A stretch of DNA of 64,000 nucleotides. Origin: Deinococcus peraridilitoris DSM 19664. Its GTDB lineage: Bacteria > Deinococcota > Deinococci > Deinococcales > Deinococcaceae. The translations under genes were made by a program, and so were the position numbers. Of the stretch, positions 17,238-24,893 are shown one piece after another (the stretch's first letter is position 1; each line of letters begins with the position of its first letter). Under the pieces are notes generated by a model, which did not search any database, was not told the origin of the DNA, and was given only the letters and a program-made list of their open reading frames with translations. The stretch covers positions 2,170,001 to 2,234,000 of the forward strand of contig NC_019793.1 in NCBI RefSeq assembly GCF_000317835.1, read 5' to 3'.

Positions 17238-18152
17238 TTAGGTGGGACGCAATGGTGTGTACGCGCCCTGCGGCGCTGGCAGGTGCAGGCGGACCGCCTG
17301 CATGAACGCCTTGATGTGCGGGAGACCTGCGCGTCCCGGGCGCACTGCCACCCCAAGATGGCGCGTGAGCGGTGCAGGCAAGGCCACCACGCGCAGTCCC
17401 GGGAGCAGCGGTTCAAAGGCCAAACGGGGCATCAACGTCACCCCCAGGCCATGTTCGACCATTTTGAGGATGACGCCGTCCTCCTCCACTTCACGGAGCT
17501 GCGTGGCCTGCACGTCATGCGCACGCAGGTACGCCTGCACGTGCCGGTGGCAGGTGTTGGCGCTGGGCGTGAGGATCAGGTGCGCCGTGCGGAGTTCCGC
17601 CCAGGTGAGTGGGGCCGCGCCTCGGCTGGCGGGCACCACCGCGTGGTACTCGTCGGCCAGCAGCGGCCACCACAGCAGCCCGTCACCGCTGGGCGCATCG
17701 ATGAATCCGGCGTCCACCTGCCCGCTGCGGATCAGCTCCTGCCCGCCGGCTCCGTCGCTTTCCGAGTCCTGCACGTGAACCTGCAACGCGGGGTGCTTCT
17801 GGTTCAGCGCGAACAGCACCGGCGCGAGGATGTGCACGCCCAGGCTTCGGTGGGTGGCAATCCGGAGGGTGCCGCTCAGCGCGTCGTTCATGGCCACGGC
17901 CAGGTGCAGGTCGCTGATCGCCAGCAGGGCCACGCGGGCGTGCTCCATCGCGCGCTGCCCGGCAGGTGTGAGTGTGGTGCCGCCCGTGGTCCGCCGCAGC
18001 AGCGGCTGCCCCAGGATTTTTTCGAGCTTCGCGACGGCTTCACTCAGGCTGCTCTGCGAGACGTTCAGTTCCGCGGCGGCCTCGCTGAAGCTGCCGGCAT
18101 CCGCCACCGCGACAAAGAACTTCAACTGGGCGAGGGTAGGTTGCGCGTTCAT
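17238..18152 (-). CDS. LysR family transcriptional regulator
   Basis: 304 aa. The N-terminal winged helix is typical: LAQLKFFVAVADAGSFSEAAAELNVSQSSLSEAVAKLEKILGQPLL, with the recognition helix at about 29-48. The effector domain follows (GTLRIATHRSLGVHILAPVL, later HGLGVTLMPRLAFEPL). It is transcribed away from the PhzF-like gene with a 411-bp shared upstream region, the classic arrangement for a LysR protein that controls its neighbour. The inducer is unknown. Confidence 0.9.
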   Translation of the reverse strand: MNAQPTLAQLKFFVAVADAGSFSEAAAELNVSQSSLSEAVAKLEKILGQPLLRRTTGGTTLTPAGQRAMEHARVALLAISDLHLAVAMNDALSGTLRIATHRSLGVHILAPVLFALNQKHPALQVHVQDSESDGAGGQELIRSGQVDAGFIDAPSGDGLLWWPLLADEYHAVVPASRGAAPLTWAELRTAHLILTPSANTCHRHVQAYLRAHDVQATQLREVEEDGVILKMVEHGLGVTLMPRLAFEPLLPGLRVVALPAPLTRHLGVAVRPGRAGLPHIKAFMQAVRLHLPAPQGAYTPLRPT

Positions 18153-18495
18153 TCGTTCAGGTCACTGCTCCCCTCGTCGACATCGGCAGCACCGATACCA
18201 GGGCCCGGTCAAGGGGTGGCTGACGATAGAGCGCTCTCCCTTGAGCGGGTATCCTCCTGTGGGAGGGCACCCGGTGCGCCACACTCACGGTACCGCGAAT
18301 CGGGACCCCGGTCGAGGACGCCACCGCGAACGCACAGCCGCACAGCCGCTCAGCGACCTCCGTGCCGCACACCTGCGTCATCGGCGGTCTTCACGCAGTC
18401 CACCTCATCCCGCAGCCCGTCGCCAGACGCCTTGGTCGCCTGCCACCCACCGCGTGTCATGCGGTGGTCACGCCGCACTCTCGAAGCGTCAACCC
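18153..18495. promoter_or_regulatory. Divergent lysR / phzF-like control region
   Basis: This stretch between the divergent starts presumably carries both promoters and the LysR binding site. I could not fix a convincing -35/-10 pair. GAGCGCTC and a GGAGGGCACCCGGTGCGCC segment are short inverted repeats. The perfect palindrome at its right edge is listed separately. Confidence 0.4.
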
Positions 18496-18525
18496 GCACT
18501 CGGGGTGCCCGGGCACCCCGAGTGC
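18496..18525. repeat. 30-bp perfect palindrome before the phzF-like gene
   Basis: The 15-nt arm GCACTCGGGGTGCCC (18496-18510) is followed directly by its exact complement (18511-18525) with no spacer. It lies 38 bp before ATG 18564. As DNA it is a good dimeric operator; as RNA it would form a very stable hairpin just before the ribosome binding site. Confidence 0.85.
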
Positions 18526-18563
18526 CTCTCCCGTCCCGCCTCATGCCGTTCCGAAGGAGTTCC

Positions 18564-19454
18564 ATGCAAAATTCACCTGTCCAAGTCAGCATCGTCTACG
18601 CGTTCACCAACCGCGGCACCGGTGGGAACCCGGCGGGCGTCGTGCTGGACGCTGACCAGCTGACCCTGACCCAGAAACAGCAGGTTGCCGCGCAGGTTGG
18701 CCTGTCTGAGACTGCGTTTGTGTCGAGGTCCACCAGCGCCGACTTCAAGCTGGAGTTCTTCACGCCGAGCCGCCAGATCGCGCATTGCGGTCACGCCACC
18801 ATCGCGACGTTCTCCCTGCTGGTGCAGAGGGGGAGGCTGATGTCAACGACCAGTTCCAAAGAAACCGTGGACGGGCGCCGTGAAATCCTGCTGGACGGGG
18901 ACCGCGTGTACATGGAGCAGCGCGCTCCGCAGTACACTCCGCTCGAGCAGACCACCGTCACCCGGGCGGAAGTGCTGCAGGCCCTCAACGTGCGTGCCGA
19001 GGACCTGTTGATGGGCCATGATCCGATGGTGGTCAACACTGGGAATTCTTTCCTGCTGGTCCCGTTCAAGGCCGATGCCATCGTGCGGAGCATTCAAGCG
19101 GATCAGCAGCGGCTGCTGACGATCAGTGACGCCTTGGACCTGGTGGGCATCTACCCGTTTTCTCTGGAGGTCAGCGAGCCTGGCCGTCACGCGGCTGCCC
19201 GGATGTTCGGCCCCCGCTACGGCATTCCAGAAGAAGCCGCCACCGGGATGGCTGCAGGTCCGTTGGGCGCGTACCTTCACGATGTGCTGGGTCTGAAGGC
19301 CACCCCGTTGCTGATTGAGCAGGGCGGCCACATGTCACCCCCTTCGCTGAGTGAACTCGAAGTCCGACTCCAGACGGACGAAGGAGGCGTGCGCAGCCTG
19401 ATGGTTGGCGGATGGGCACGTGAAGCGGACGTCATCCAGGTCGAGGTGAACTAA
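18564..19454 (+). CDS. PhzF family isomerase/epimerase-like protein
   Basis: 296 aa from ATG 18564, 4 nt after GAAGGAG. The N-terminus has the PhzF signature VYAFTNRGTGGNPAGVVLDAD and LSETAFV, with the catalytic Glu in the ETAF motif, then FFTPSRQIAHCGHATIATF. The C-terminal half repeats the fold (ARMFGPRYGIPEEAATGMAAGPLGAYL). PhzF proteins form a diaminopimelate-epimerase-like double fold and catalyse isomerisations of small metabolites. The substrate is unknown; no phenazine genes are nearby. Control by the divergent LysR regulator is likely. Confidence 0.9.
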   Translation: MQNSPVQVSIVYAFTNRGTGGNPAGVVLDADQLTLTQKQQVAAQVGLSETAFVSRSTSADFKLEFFTPSRQIAHCGHATIATFSLLVQRGRLMSTTSSKETVDGRREILLDGDRVYMEQRAPQYTPLEQTTVTRAEVLQALNVRAEDLLMGHDPMVVNTGNSFLLVPFKADAIVRSIQADQQRLLTISDALDLVGIYPFSLEVSEPGRHAAARMFGPRYGIPEEAATGMAAGPLGAYLHDVLGLKATPLLIEQGGHMSPPSLSELEVRLQTDEGGVRSLMVGGWAREADVIQVEVN

Positions 19455-19680
19455 CTGCGCTGCACAAAACCTCACCGGGCGGCTGCTTGTTCGGATCATT
19501 ACATTATTTCAAGGATGGTGACAGCAAGCCGACATTCATTGCGAACGACCCGAAATTCCTTGGTCCTCGGCTGCTGGTCGCCGGCATTCAGGGTCGCACT
19601 GCTGGACGTAGTGAGGGCTTGCGCGCGTCCGTTTTGCCCAAGACAGTGAGGGGACCCAGCAACGGGGTTGCAGCAAAGCA

Positions 19681-19711
19681 GGAGCACCCGAGTGTGGTTC
19701 TCGGGCGCTCC
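19681..19711 (-). terminator. Hairpin downstream of the YidD-like gene
   Basis: GGAGCACCCGAG / CTCGGGCGCTCC, 12-nt arms with one mismatch and a 7-nt loop, 20 nt after the minus-strand yidD-like stop. It has no clear T run. The rest of 19455-19730 holds nothing I recognise. Confidence 0.5.
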
Positions 19712-19730
19712 GAAAGAACGCGGGTTCGTA

Positions 19731-20048
19731 TTATCCGCAGCGAAACGGAATCGGGATGGGGCCGCAGCAGCACACGCCCCGAGTGGTCACGCCACTTCGG
19801 CCCGGCAGCCAGGCCGAGCGACCCGGCGCGCCACGCAGGTGAGCGTACGCCGAGCGGCACGCGGCAAAACGGGTCTGAATCTCGCTCCATCCGTCCTGCA
19901 GGCCACGCTGCTCGATGATGTCACGCACCGCCTGAGAACACGAGGGCCCGCCGAAGAAGGCGGCGTGCGCACAACGAAAGCCCTTGTAGGGGGAAAGGTA
20001 GCGTCTGTAGCCGTCGATGCCTGCCAGTGCGAAGCGGTTCGTGTTCAT
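19731..20048 (-). CDS. yidD: YidD-like membrane protein insertion efficiency factor
   Basis: 105 aa; ATG 20048 has GAGGA upstream. The core ALAGIDGYRRYLSPYKGFRC, followed by GGPSCSQAVRDII and FAACRSAYAHL, matches the YidD/UPF0161 family (Y-Q/R-R-x-I/L-S-P, several Cys, S-C-S at the 'tCSxYa' position). It resembles the cyanobacterial-type variant with KGFRCAH instead of GxxCRFxPTC. YidD assists YidC in membrane protein insertion and normally sits beside rnpA and yidC; here it is on its own. The last 30 residues are Pro/Cys-rich and unrelated to the family. Confidence 0.7.
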   Translation of the reverse strand: MNTNRFALAGIDGYRRYLSPYKGFRCAHAAFFGGPSCSQAVRDIIEQRGLQDGWSEIQTRFAACRSAYAHLRGAPGRSAWLPGRSGVTTRGVCCCGPIPIPFRCG

Positions 20049-20115
20049 GGAGTCCTCGTCCTGATCCTCACCTGTGGCCGTGGCGCGAACTTGAGTGCTC
20101 TGTAAAACATTATTG

Positions 20116-20271
20116 GCCGGGTGCAGAGCCCGGCTTAACCTCTCTGCTGCGCCTCAGGTGATGCTCAGGCAGGACTCCGACAGGTTTGCTCCAATTGGGC
20201 TTGGAAGGTGTGAGGCCAGAAGTACCTCTCGCTTCCTGTGCAGGCTCCCGGCGTCTACCGGGAGCTTTTTT
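20116..20271 (+). ncRNA. Candidate structured RNA leader or small RNA ending in a terminator
   Basis: About 155 nt without a gene, ending in a strong terminator. The first segment can fold as GCCGGG-TGCAGA-GCCCGGC (20116-20134). The same GCCGGG...AGCC can pair instead with GGCTCCCGGC (20243-20252), the 5' arm of the terminator. The two structures exclude each other, which is the architecture of an attenuator or riboswitch. A TTGAGT at 20091 could be the -35 of a plus-strand promoter. The aptamer-like middle (for example GCCT-CAGGTGATGCTC-AGGC) resembles no class I know. Confidence 0.35.
20244..20271 (+). terminator. Rho-independent terminator, plus strand
   Basis: GCTCCCGG / CCGGGAGC with a 6-nt loop and a run of six T. 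No plus-strand gene precedes it within 790 bp, so it must end a non-coding transcript or an attenuated leader. Confidence 0.85.
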
Positions 20272-20370
20272 CATGGCGAGTGCAAAAGCTGAGGCCCAGC
20301 CGTGCGGGCGCTCTGCCCCTTTTGACAGACGGGTCATGGGAGTGCCACAAGCCGGCGGTAAGGTGAGTGA

Positions 20371-21033
20371 GGTTGTTCGGGGGCGAGGCACTTTTGGTGC
20401 CCTCTGGAACGACATCTGCAACTCTTCGGACGCAGCCTGCCGTCAGGTGGCGTACTTTCCGGCACCAGTGGCAGCCTTTCCTGGACGCTCTACGGTCCCG
20501 GACAGCTGCAGGGACTGAGCAACGATGCCCGAGCCACGCTGCAGGTTTCTGCACCCGAAGGTGCCCGCGTGGTAGGCGCCAAATACGAGAACCGGACGGC
20601 CATTCTGGCGTACCGTGCCGACGTTACCCTGCAAGGCGCTTTTGCCCAGCACGACCGTGAACTCACCCGGCAAGGCTTTCGGCGCACCTCGCAGACCAGC
20701 AGTGGGAACGAAGAAGTGCGCGGACAGTACCAGCGCGAAGACGGCATGGTCGCTCTGCATGTGCAGCGTCAGGACAACAACGTCTTTCGTGCCGAATTCG
20801 ATTTGAGTCAAGCAGGACGCGCCGCTCAAGGTGGCAACCAGAATCCGGTGGCCGCAACGCAGAACGCCCGGACTGCGCTGTGCTTGTCCGAGGCTGGGAA
20901 GCCTCCGGCTCTTGTTCTCAAGGTCCCTTCAGCTGATTTGCAGCGCCACGAAGATGCATGCGGTAGGTTCGACGTATGTCGCTGCGTATGTCACCGCGCC
21001 TTCGTGCCCCTGCAGCCGCGTTGGTGGCCCTGA
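20371..21033 (+). pseudogene. Hypothetical protein gene with unclear or lost 5' end
   Basis: The frame is open from just after a TGA at 20368-20370 to 21033. It contains ordered, non-random sequence (SGGVLSGTSGSLSWTLYGPG, ARATLQVSAPEGARVVGAKY, LAYRADVTLQGAFAQHDREL, RQDNNVFRAEFDLSQ). The only start codon is a GTG at 20569, in the middle of this conserved-looking stretch. The composition suggests a secreted beta-rich protein that lost its signal peptide by mutation or frameshift; the +2 frame just upstream holds MRLFGGEALLVPSGTTSATL, which could be the missing leader. The tail overlaps the next gene by 58 nt. Confidence 0.45.
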
Positions 21034-21923
21034 CCGTACTGGCCGGCGTTGGAGTCCGCGGCGCCTACACCTTTGGAGTTGTTCACCATCAATTGAAGTT
21101 GCCCTGGCTGCAAAAAAGATTGCGGGTCGTGCAGCTGAGTGATCTGCATTTCGGGCGGTTTATCCGGGCAGCTTCCGTGGACGCCTGGGTGAAGGCCGTG
21201 CTGGCGCAGCAGCCGGACCTGATCGTGATTACGGGTGACTTCGTGGATTCCCGTGTCGGTGATGGCCGCCCGGCCCTGCTGCGCGCCCTGAAGCAACTCA
21301 GTGCCCCGCTGGGTGTGTGGGGTGTGTGGGGCAACCATGACCACCTGCGCCTGCGTGAGCGCCTGGGGGATTTCGAAAGGCAGTTGCGGAAGGTGGGCGT
21401 GCAACTGCTCGTCAACACTGGAATCCAGCTGCGTCCGGACTTTTTCCTCGCGGGCGTCGATGATTACCTGCAGGGAACGCCGGATGTACCTGCAGCGTTG
21501 CGCAAACGGTCACCGGGCAGCGCGACCGTACTGCTGTCACATCATCCGGACGTGCTGCCCACGGTCCCGCAGGATGTCACGTTGAGTCTGAGTGGGCATA
21601 CGCACGGCGGTCAGCTGAAGTTTCCGGGGTTGCGTTGGCTGTACCGCTGGACACCCATTGGAGCGTTGTGCCTGGAGGGCTTCGTTCACGCGCCAGCACT
21701 GGGATACGTGTCGCGTGGCCTTGGTGTGACGTGGGTTCCCATGAGAATTGGCAGTCCCGCCGAACTGAGTGTCTTCGATTTGCAGCCGCTCGAAGGGCGC
21801 CCGACCTGCCCTCAGGAGGAACGGCGTGGGGTGGTTTCCAGCGAAGCGTCCTCTTCACCGGTCATCACCGAGATGGTTCCGCCGGATTCCAGCACGGCCA
21901 GCCGGACGTTCTCGATCGACTGA
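20976..21923 (+). CDS. Metallophosphoesterase (YkuE/UDP-diacylglucosamine-hydrolase-like)
   Basis: 315 aa. An N-terminal hydrophobic helix (about 10-27) anchors it. The calcineurin-type motifs follow in order: VVQLSDLHFGRF (D-x-H), VITGDFVDSR (GD), GNHDHLR (GNHD), LLSHHPDVL (H) and LSGHTHGGQLKFPG (GHTH). This is the membrane-linked YkuE/LpxG-like group that hydrolyses phosphodiester or pyrophosphate bonds in the envelope. TAGGTT (20964-20969) lies 6 nt before ATG 20976 and suggests a leaderless start. The last 35 residues run through the 3' end of the convergent DUF421 gene. Confidence 0.85.
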   Translation: MSLRMSPRLRAPAAALVALTVLAGVGVRGAYTFGVVHHQLKLPWLQKRLRVVQLSDLHFGRFIRAASVDAWVKAVLAQQPDLIVITGDFVDSRVGDGRPALLRALKQLSAPLGVWGVWGNHDHLRLRERLGDFERQLRKVGVQLLVNTGIQLRPDFFLAGVDDYLQGTPDVPAALRKRSPGSATVLLSHHPDVLPTVPQDVTLSLSGHTHGGQLKFPGLRWLYRWTPIGALCLEGFVHAPALGYVSRGLGVTWVPMRIGSPAELSVFDLQPLEGRPTCPQEERRGVVSSEASSSPVITEMVPPDSSTASRTFSID

Positions 21924-22354
21924 ACGCCTTTGTTGCGCAACTGCTGCTCGAGCGACTGGTGTGAAACGCGTACCTTGCGCATGGCCTGTTCGTTGATCTC
22001 ACCGCGTTCGATCAGCACGACCGGTGGATTGTCGACCACATCGTGCACGCGGCGCGAGTGGGCACTGACCCAGGAGGTCGCCCATTGCAGCACCGCGAGG
22101 GCCAGCAGCGACAGGGCGCCCTCGATGAGGTTCTGGCCCAGAATGGACGACGCGACCAGCGAACCGGCGGCGATGTTGATCAGAAAGTCATACGACGTGA
22201 ACGACGCGAAGGTGCGCGCGCCGAACGTACGCGCCAGCACAATCACAAAAGCAAACAGCAGCGTGGTCGAAAGAACGACGCGCACCACGAATTCTGGCGT
22301 CCAGCCTTCCTGAGGTGTCAGAATTTCCCGTAGAACCTGAAGCACTACATCCAT
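21812..22354 (-). CDS. DUF421 (YetF-like) membrane protein
   Basis: 180 aa from ATG 22354, which follows GGGGGT at 4 nt; the frame extends to a TTG at 22375 without better signals. Three N-terminal helices (about 20-95) contain LARTFGARTFASFTSYDFLINIAAGSLVASSI, the DUF421 signature. The C-terminal soluble YetF domain follows (DNPPVVLIERGEINEQAMRKVRVSHQSLEQQLRNKG). The function is unknown; the family is tied to stress and spore-related envelope roles in Bacillus. It ends 112 nt inside the convergent metallophosphoesterase gene. It is the last of three minus-strand membrane genes. Confidence 0.85.
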   Translation of the reverse strand: MDVVLQVLREILTPQEGWTPEFVVRVVLSTTLLFAFVIVLARTFGARTFASFTSYDFLINIAAGSLVASSILGQNLIEGALSLLALAVLQWATSWVSAHSRRVHDVVDNPPVVLIERGEINEQAMRKVRVSHQSLEQQLRNKGVQSIENVRLAVLESGGTISVMTGEEDASLETTPRRSS

Positions 22355-22410
22355 GTCGACCCCCAAAGGTACCAAAAAGAGAATTCACTGCCGATAACCC
22401 GCGTCCCCGT

Positions 22411-23745
22411 TCAGCGTGCCTGTTTCCGTGGCCCGCGTGAAGCGCTCGCTTGGTTGAGCGCGGCCAGAAAGCGGGTATATCTCTCTTCAATGTCGTGCTG
22501 ATCGGCGCTCAGCTGCGCTCCCTGCATTCCTGCCGTTCGTGCGAGGCTGGCGTGCCGGTGCAGTGTCGACTGCTCCCGTGAATCCCCGAACTGCTCGATG
22601 GCGACGGCAAGGACTTCAAGCAGTCGGATCATCACTGCGGGATGCGAAGCGCCATTCTGGCGGATCTGATGAAACATCGCGTCCGTCAGTCCATCGAAAT
22701 CGGTCACCGGAATCACCACACGGATTTTGCGGTTACAAAAGTGCACGGCTGGAGGCGGCACTTTCTCGGCCACACGACACAACGCGTTTCCCAGGTGGTC
22801 AAGAACCGTGAGAACCGTGAAGGGATCGTTGATGCCCGGCGAGAGAGCACGGACGGCAACCTCCACCAGCTGCCGTACGGCCAACTCGACGTCCTGCGGT
22901 GATGTGCGCCGGGTCCCGACGACAAGGGTCTGAAGAAGTTCGTCGCGCGCTACGGCCTGTGGGTAGATCTGGGCGATGGGCGCCCCGTGGAACACGAAAC
23001 TTCCCGGACGCACCAGCAGACGGACGATCACGTCATGACGCACTGAAAGCTTCAGCAGCGCGCCGACGTCCACGGTCTGCAGGTACCCACCGTGCTCTGC
23101 ACGGAGAATCGTGGCACGTTCGTCGAAATCTTGTGGGAGGGATTCGTCTCGCCGGTCGGCAGTCTGCTGCGCTGACCGTGCAACGAAGTGCCGTGAAATG
23201 GAGCGTTCCAAATCCTGCGAAACCAGCTGGATGACCCGGCTGACGTTGATGCCACTGGAAATATGATGGATGAAGTAAATCAGGACGCCGAGACTGCTCA
23301 GGGTGAGCACCAACCCCAGGGTGACGGCCAGGTGCGGAACAAACTCGTTTTCCGTGCTGCGCACCGTGCGCAGCACCAGCAGCGCGAAGGTGAAGGTCCC
23401 GATGAACGTGCCGAGCGCTGCCTGATTTCCCCGGTCCCGGGTGAAGTGCTCCAGCAAGCGCGGACCCATCTGGTTGGAGGCGAGTGACAGCGCCGCGATG
23501 GTGATCGAGAAGACCGTTCCCGCCACCCCGATCAGCGAACCCGCGATGGCCGCGAGCATGGCGCGCGCACCTTCTGCGCTGCCACCGTACAGCCAGCCCA
23601 GACCATCGAGGTCATTGACTTCGAAGCGCTCGTCAATGTTCACGACCAGCTCGGCCAGGGCCATGGAGCCTAAGGTCATCATGGCAGGCAGGAACCAGAA
23701 GCTGTCCCGCACGCGTGCCCAGGCCTGACCGAGCTGAAGGTTCAA
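22411..23745 (-). CDS. DUF2254 membrane protein
   Basis: 444 aa. Four N-terminal hydrophobic helices (about 15-35, 60-90, 110-130, 138-165) contain AIAGSLIGVAGTVFSITIAALSLASNQMGPRLLEHFTRDRGNQAALGTFIG, the DUF2254 core. This is followed by a soluble part with GGYLQTVDVGALLKL, VRPGSFVFHGAPIAQIYP and ALSPGINDPFTVLTVLDHLG, all typical of the family. Its start codon overlaps the mscS-like stop by 4 nt (ATGA), so the two are translationally coupled. The role is unknown; an ion or osmotic function is plausible from the partner. Confidence 0.85.
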   Translation of the reverse strand: MNLQLGQAWARVRDSFWFLPAMMTLGSMALAELVVNIDERFEVNDLDGLGWLYGGSAEGARAMLAAIAGSLIGVAGTVFSITIAALSLASNQMGPRLLEHFTRDRGNQAALGTFIGTFTFALLVLRTVRSTENEFVPHLAVTLGLVLTLSSLGVLIYFIHHISSGINVSRVIQLVSQDLERSISRHFVARSAQQTADRRDESLPQDFDERATILRAEHGGYLQTVDVGALLKLSVRHDVIVRLLVRPGSFVFHGAPIAQIYPQAVARDELLQTLVVGTRRTSPQDVELAVRQLVEVAVRALSPGINDPFTVLTVLDHLGNALCRVAEKVPPPAVHFCNRKIRVVIPVTDFDGLTDAMFHQIRQNGASHPAVMIRLLEVLAVAIEQFGDSREQSTLHRHASLARTAGMQGAQLSADQHDIEERYTRFLAALNQASASRGPRKQAR

Positions 23746-24710
23746 GGCTGCTCCTTGTCAACGCGCTCCTTGTCGCTGCGTCGTGGGATCCAGCGCGCAC
23801 CCGGCACGTCACCCTGACCTCTCGGCCAGCCTTCCCGTTGCCGGGCGCGGTCTCCATCGGTCGTTTCGGTCTGGTCATGCAGCAGCACCTGCCGGGTCGG
23901 GAAGGGCAGATCGATGCCATGCGCGAGCAGCGCTTCTTTCAGCTTATGCAGCACCTCGTCCTGGGTGTCCAGCGCGTCCTTGCGCAACGGGGGGTCAATC
24001 CACCAGCGCACCCGCAGATTCACGCTGCTCTCCGCGAGGTCCACCACCAGCACTTCCGGCACAGGGTCCGTGCGGATCGAAGTCACTCCCTGCAGGGTTT
24101 CCAGAATCACCTGTTTGGCCATGTCGATGTCATCGCCGTAGCCGATGCCCACGTCGTACTGCAGGCGGCGTTTGTCATAGGCGGTGTTCACGGTGACGGT
24201 GTTGGTGAAGAGATCCGCGTTGGGAATGACCACCTGCCGGTTGTCGTAGGTGCGAATCAGGGTGGCGCGTACCTGAATGTCCTCGACGGTGCCCTCCGAA
24301 CCGCTCACGATGATCTGGTCCCCAATCCGGAAGGGACGGGTGAGCAGAATCAGGATGCCCGCCAGCAGGTTCTGCAGGATGTCACGAAAGGCGAAGCCGA
24401 TGGCGACGCCGCCCACGCCCAGCAGACTGAAGAGGCTGGCAGGTGTGACAGAAGGAAAGATGATGGTCAGCGCCACCAGCACGCCCAGCACGGTCAGCGC
24501 GGCCGAGGCGAGGCGCCCGAAGAGCAGCGCGAGGTCCCGCTCGTATCCTCGGGTGGCCCAGATGCGCTGGATGAGCGTGCGGACGACGCGCGCGGCAAAC
24601 CAGAAGATCAGCACGACGACCAGCCCGATGGCGACATTGGGCAGCGCGGCCATCAGGTCACGTCCGATGTTCTGAATGCGCTCGACCGCGGCATTCACGC
24701 CCGTGCTCAC
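23742..24710 (-). CDS. Small-conductance mechanosensitive channel (MscS family)
   Basis: 322 aa from GTG 24710, right after GAGGAGG. Three N-terminal helices are followed by the pore-lining TM3 (LLGVGGVAIGFAFRDILQNLLAGILILLTRPFRIGDQI), rich in the Gly/Ala packing of MscS. The beta domain (GTVEDIQVRATLIRTYDNRQVVIPNADLFTNTV) and the alpha/beta C-terminal domain follow. It opens when membrane tension rises under hypo-osmotic shock. The C-terminus carries an extra charged tail (about 290-322). It heads a coupled group with DUF2254. Confidence 0.9.
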   Translation of the reverse strand: MSTGVNAAVERIQNIGRDLMAALPNVAIGLVVVLIFWFAARVVRTLIQRIWATRGYERDLALLFGRLASAALTVLGVLVALTIIFPSVTPASLFSLLGVGGVAIGFAFRDILQNLLAGILILLTRPFRIGDQIIVSGSEGTVEDIQVRATLIRTYDNRQVVIPNADLFTNTVTVNTAYDKRRLQYDVGIGYGDDIDMAKQVILETLQGVTSIRTDPVPEVLVVDLAESSVNLRVRWWIDPPLRKDALDTQDEVLHKLKEALLAHGIDLPFPTRQVLLHDQTETTDGDRARQREGWPRGQGDVPGARWIPRRSDKERVDKEQP

Positions 24711-24893
24711 GAACCTCCTCGGAACCTGTCGAATTTCATCATGCTTCAGCCTCGGAAAAGCCGCAGGCTGATTGTGCAGAGAAACGTCAATGCTTCCTGA
24801 GATTTGCGAGAACCCGCGACCTGCGAGAAGTCGTGGCGCTCTGCAGGGCGCCAAAGGCGTATCCCAGGTTCCCCGGCGTGACTGTCCATAAGG

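Noticed and set aside
17193..18563. Upstream in-frame extension of the phzF-like gene
   Set aside because: It runs antisense through the lysR gene; a good ribosome binding site and family start are at 18564.
20116..20271. Signal recognition particle RNA or 6S RNA
   Set aside because: The conserved SRP loop (GGAAGCAGC-type) is absent and no 6S-like central bubble with flanking long helices could be built; kept only as a generic structured leader.
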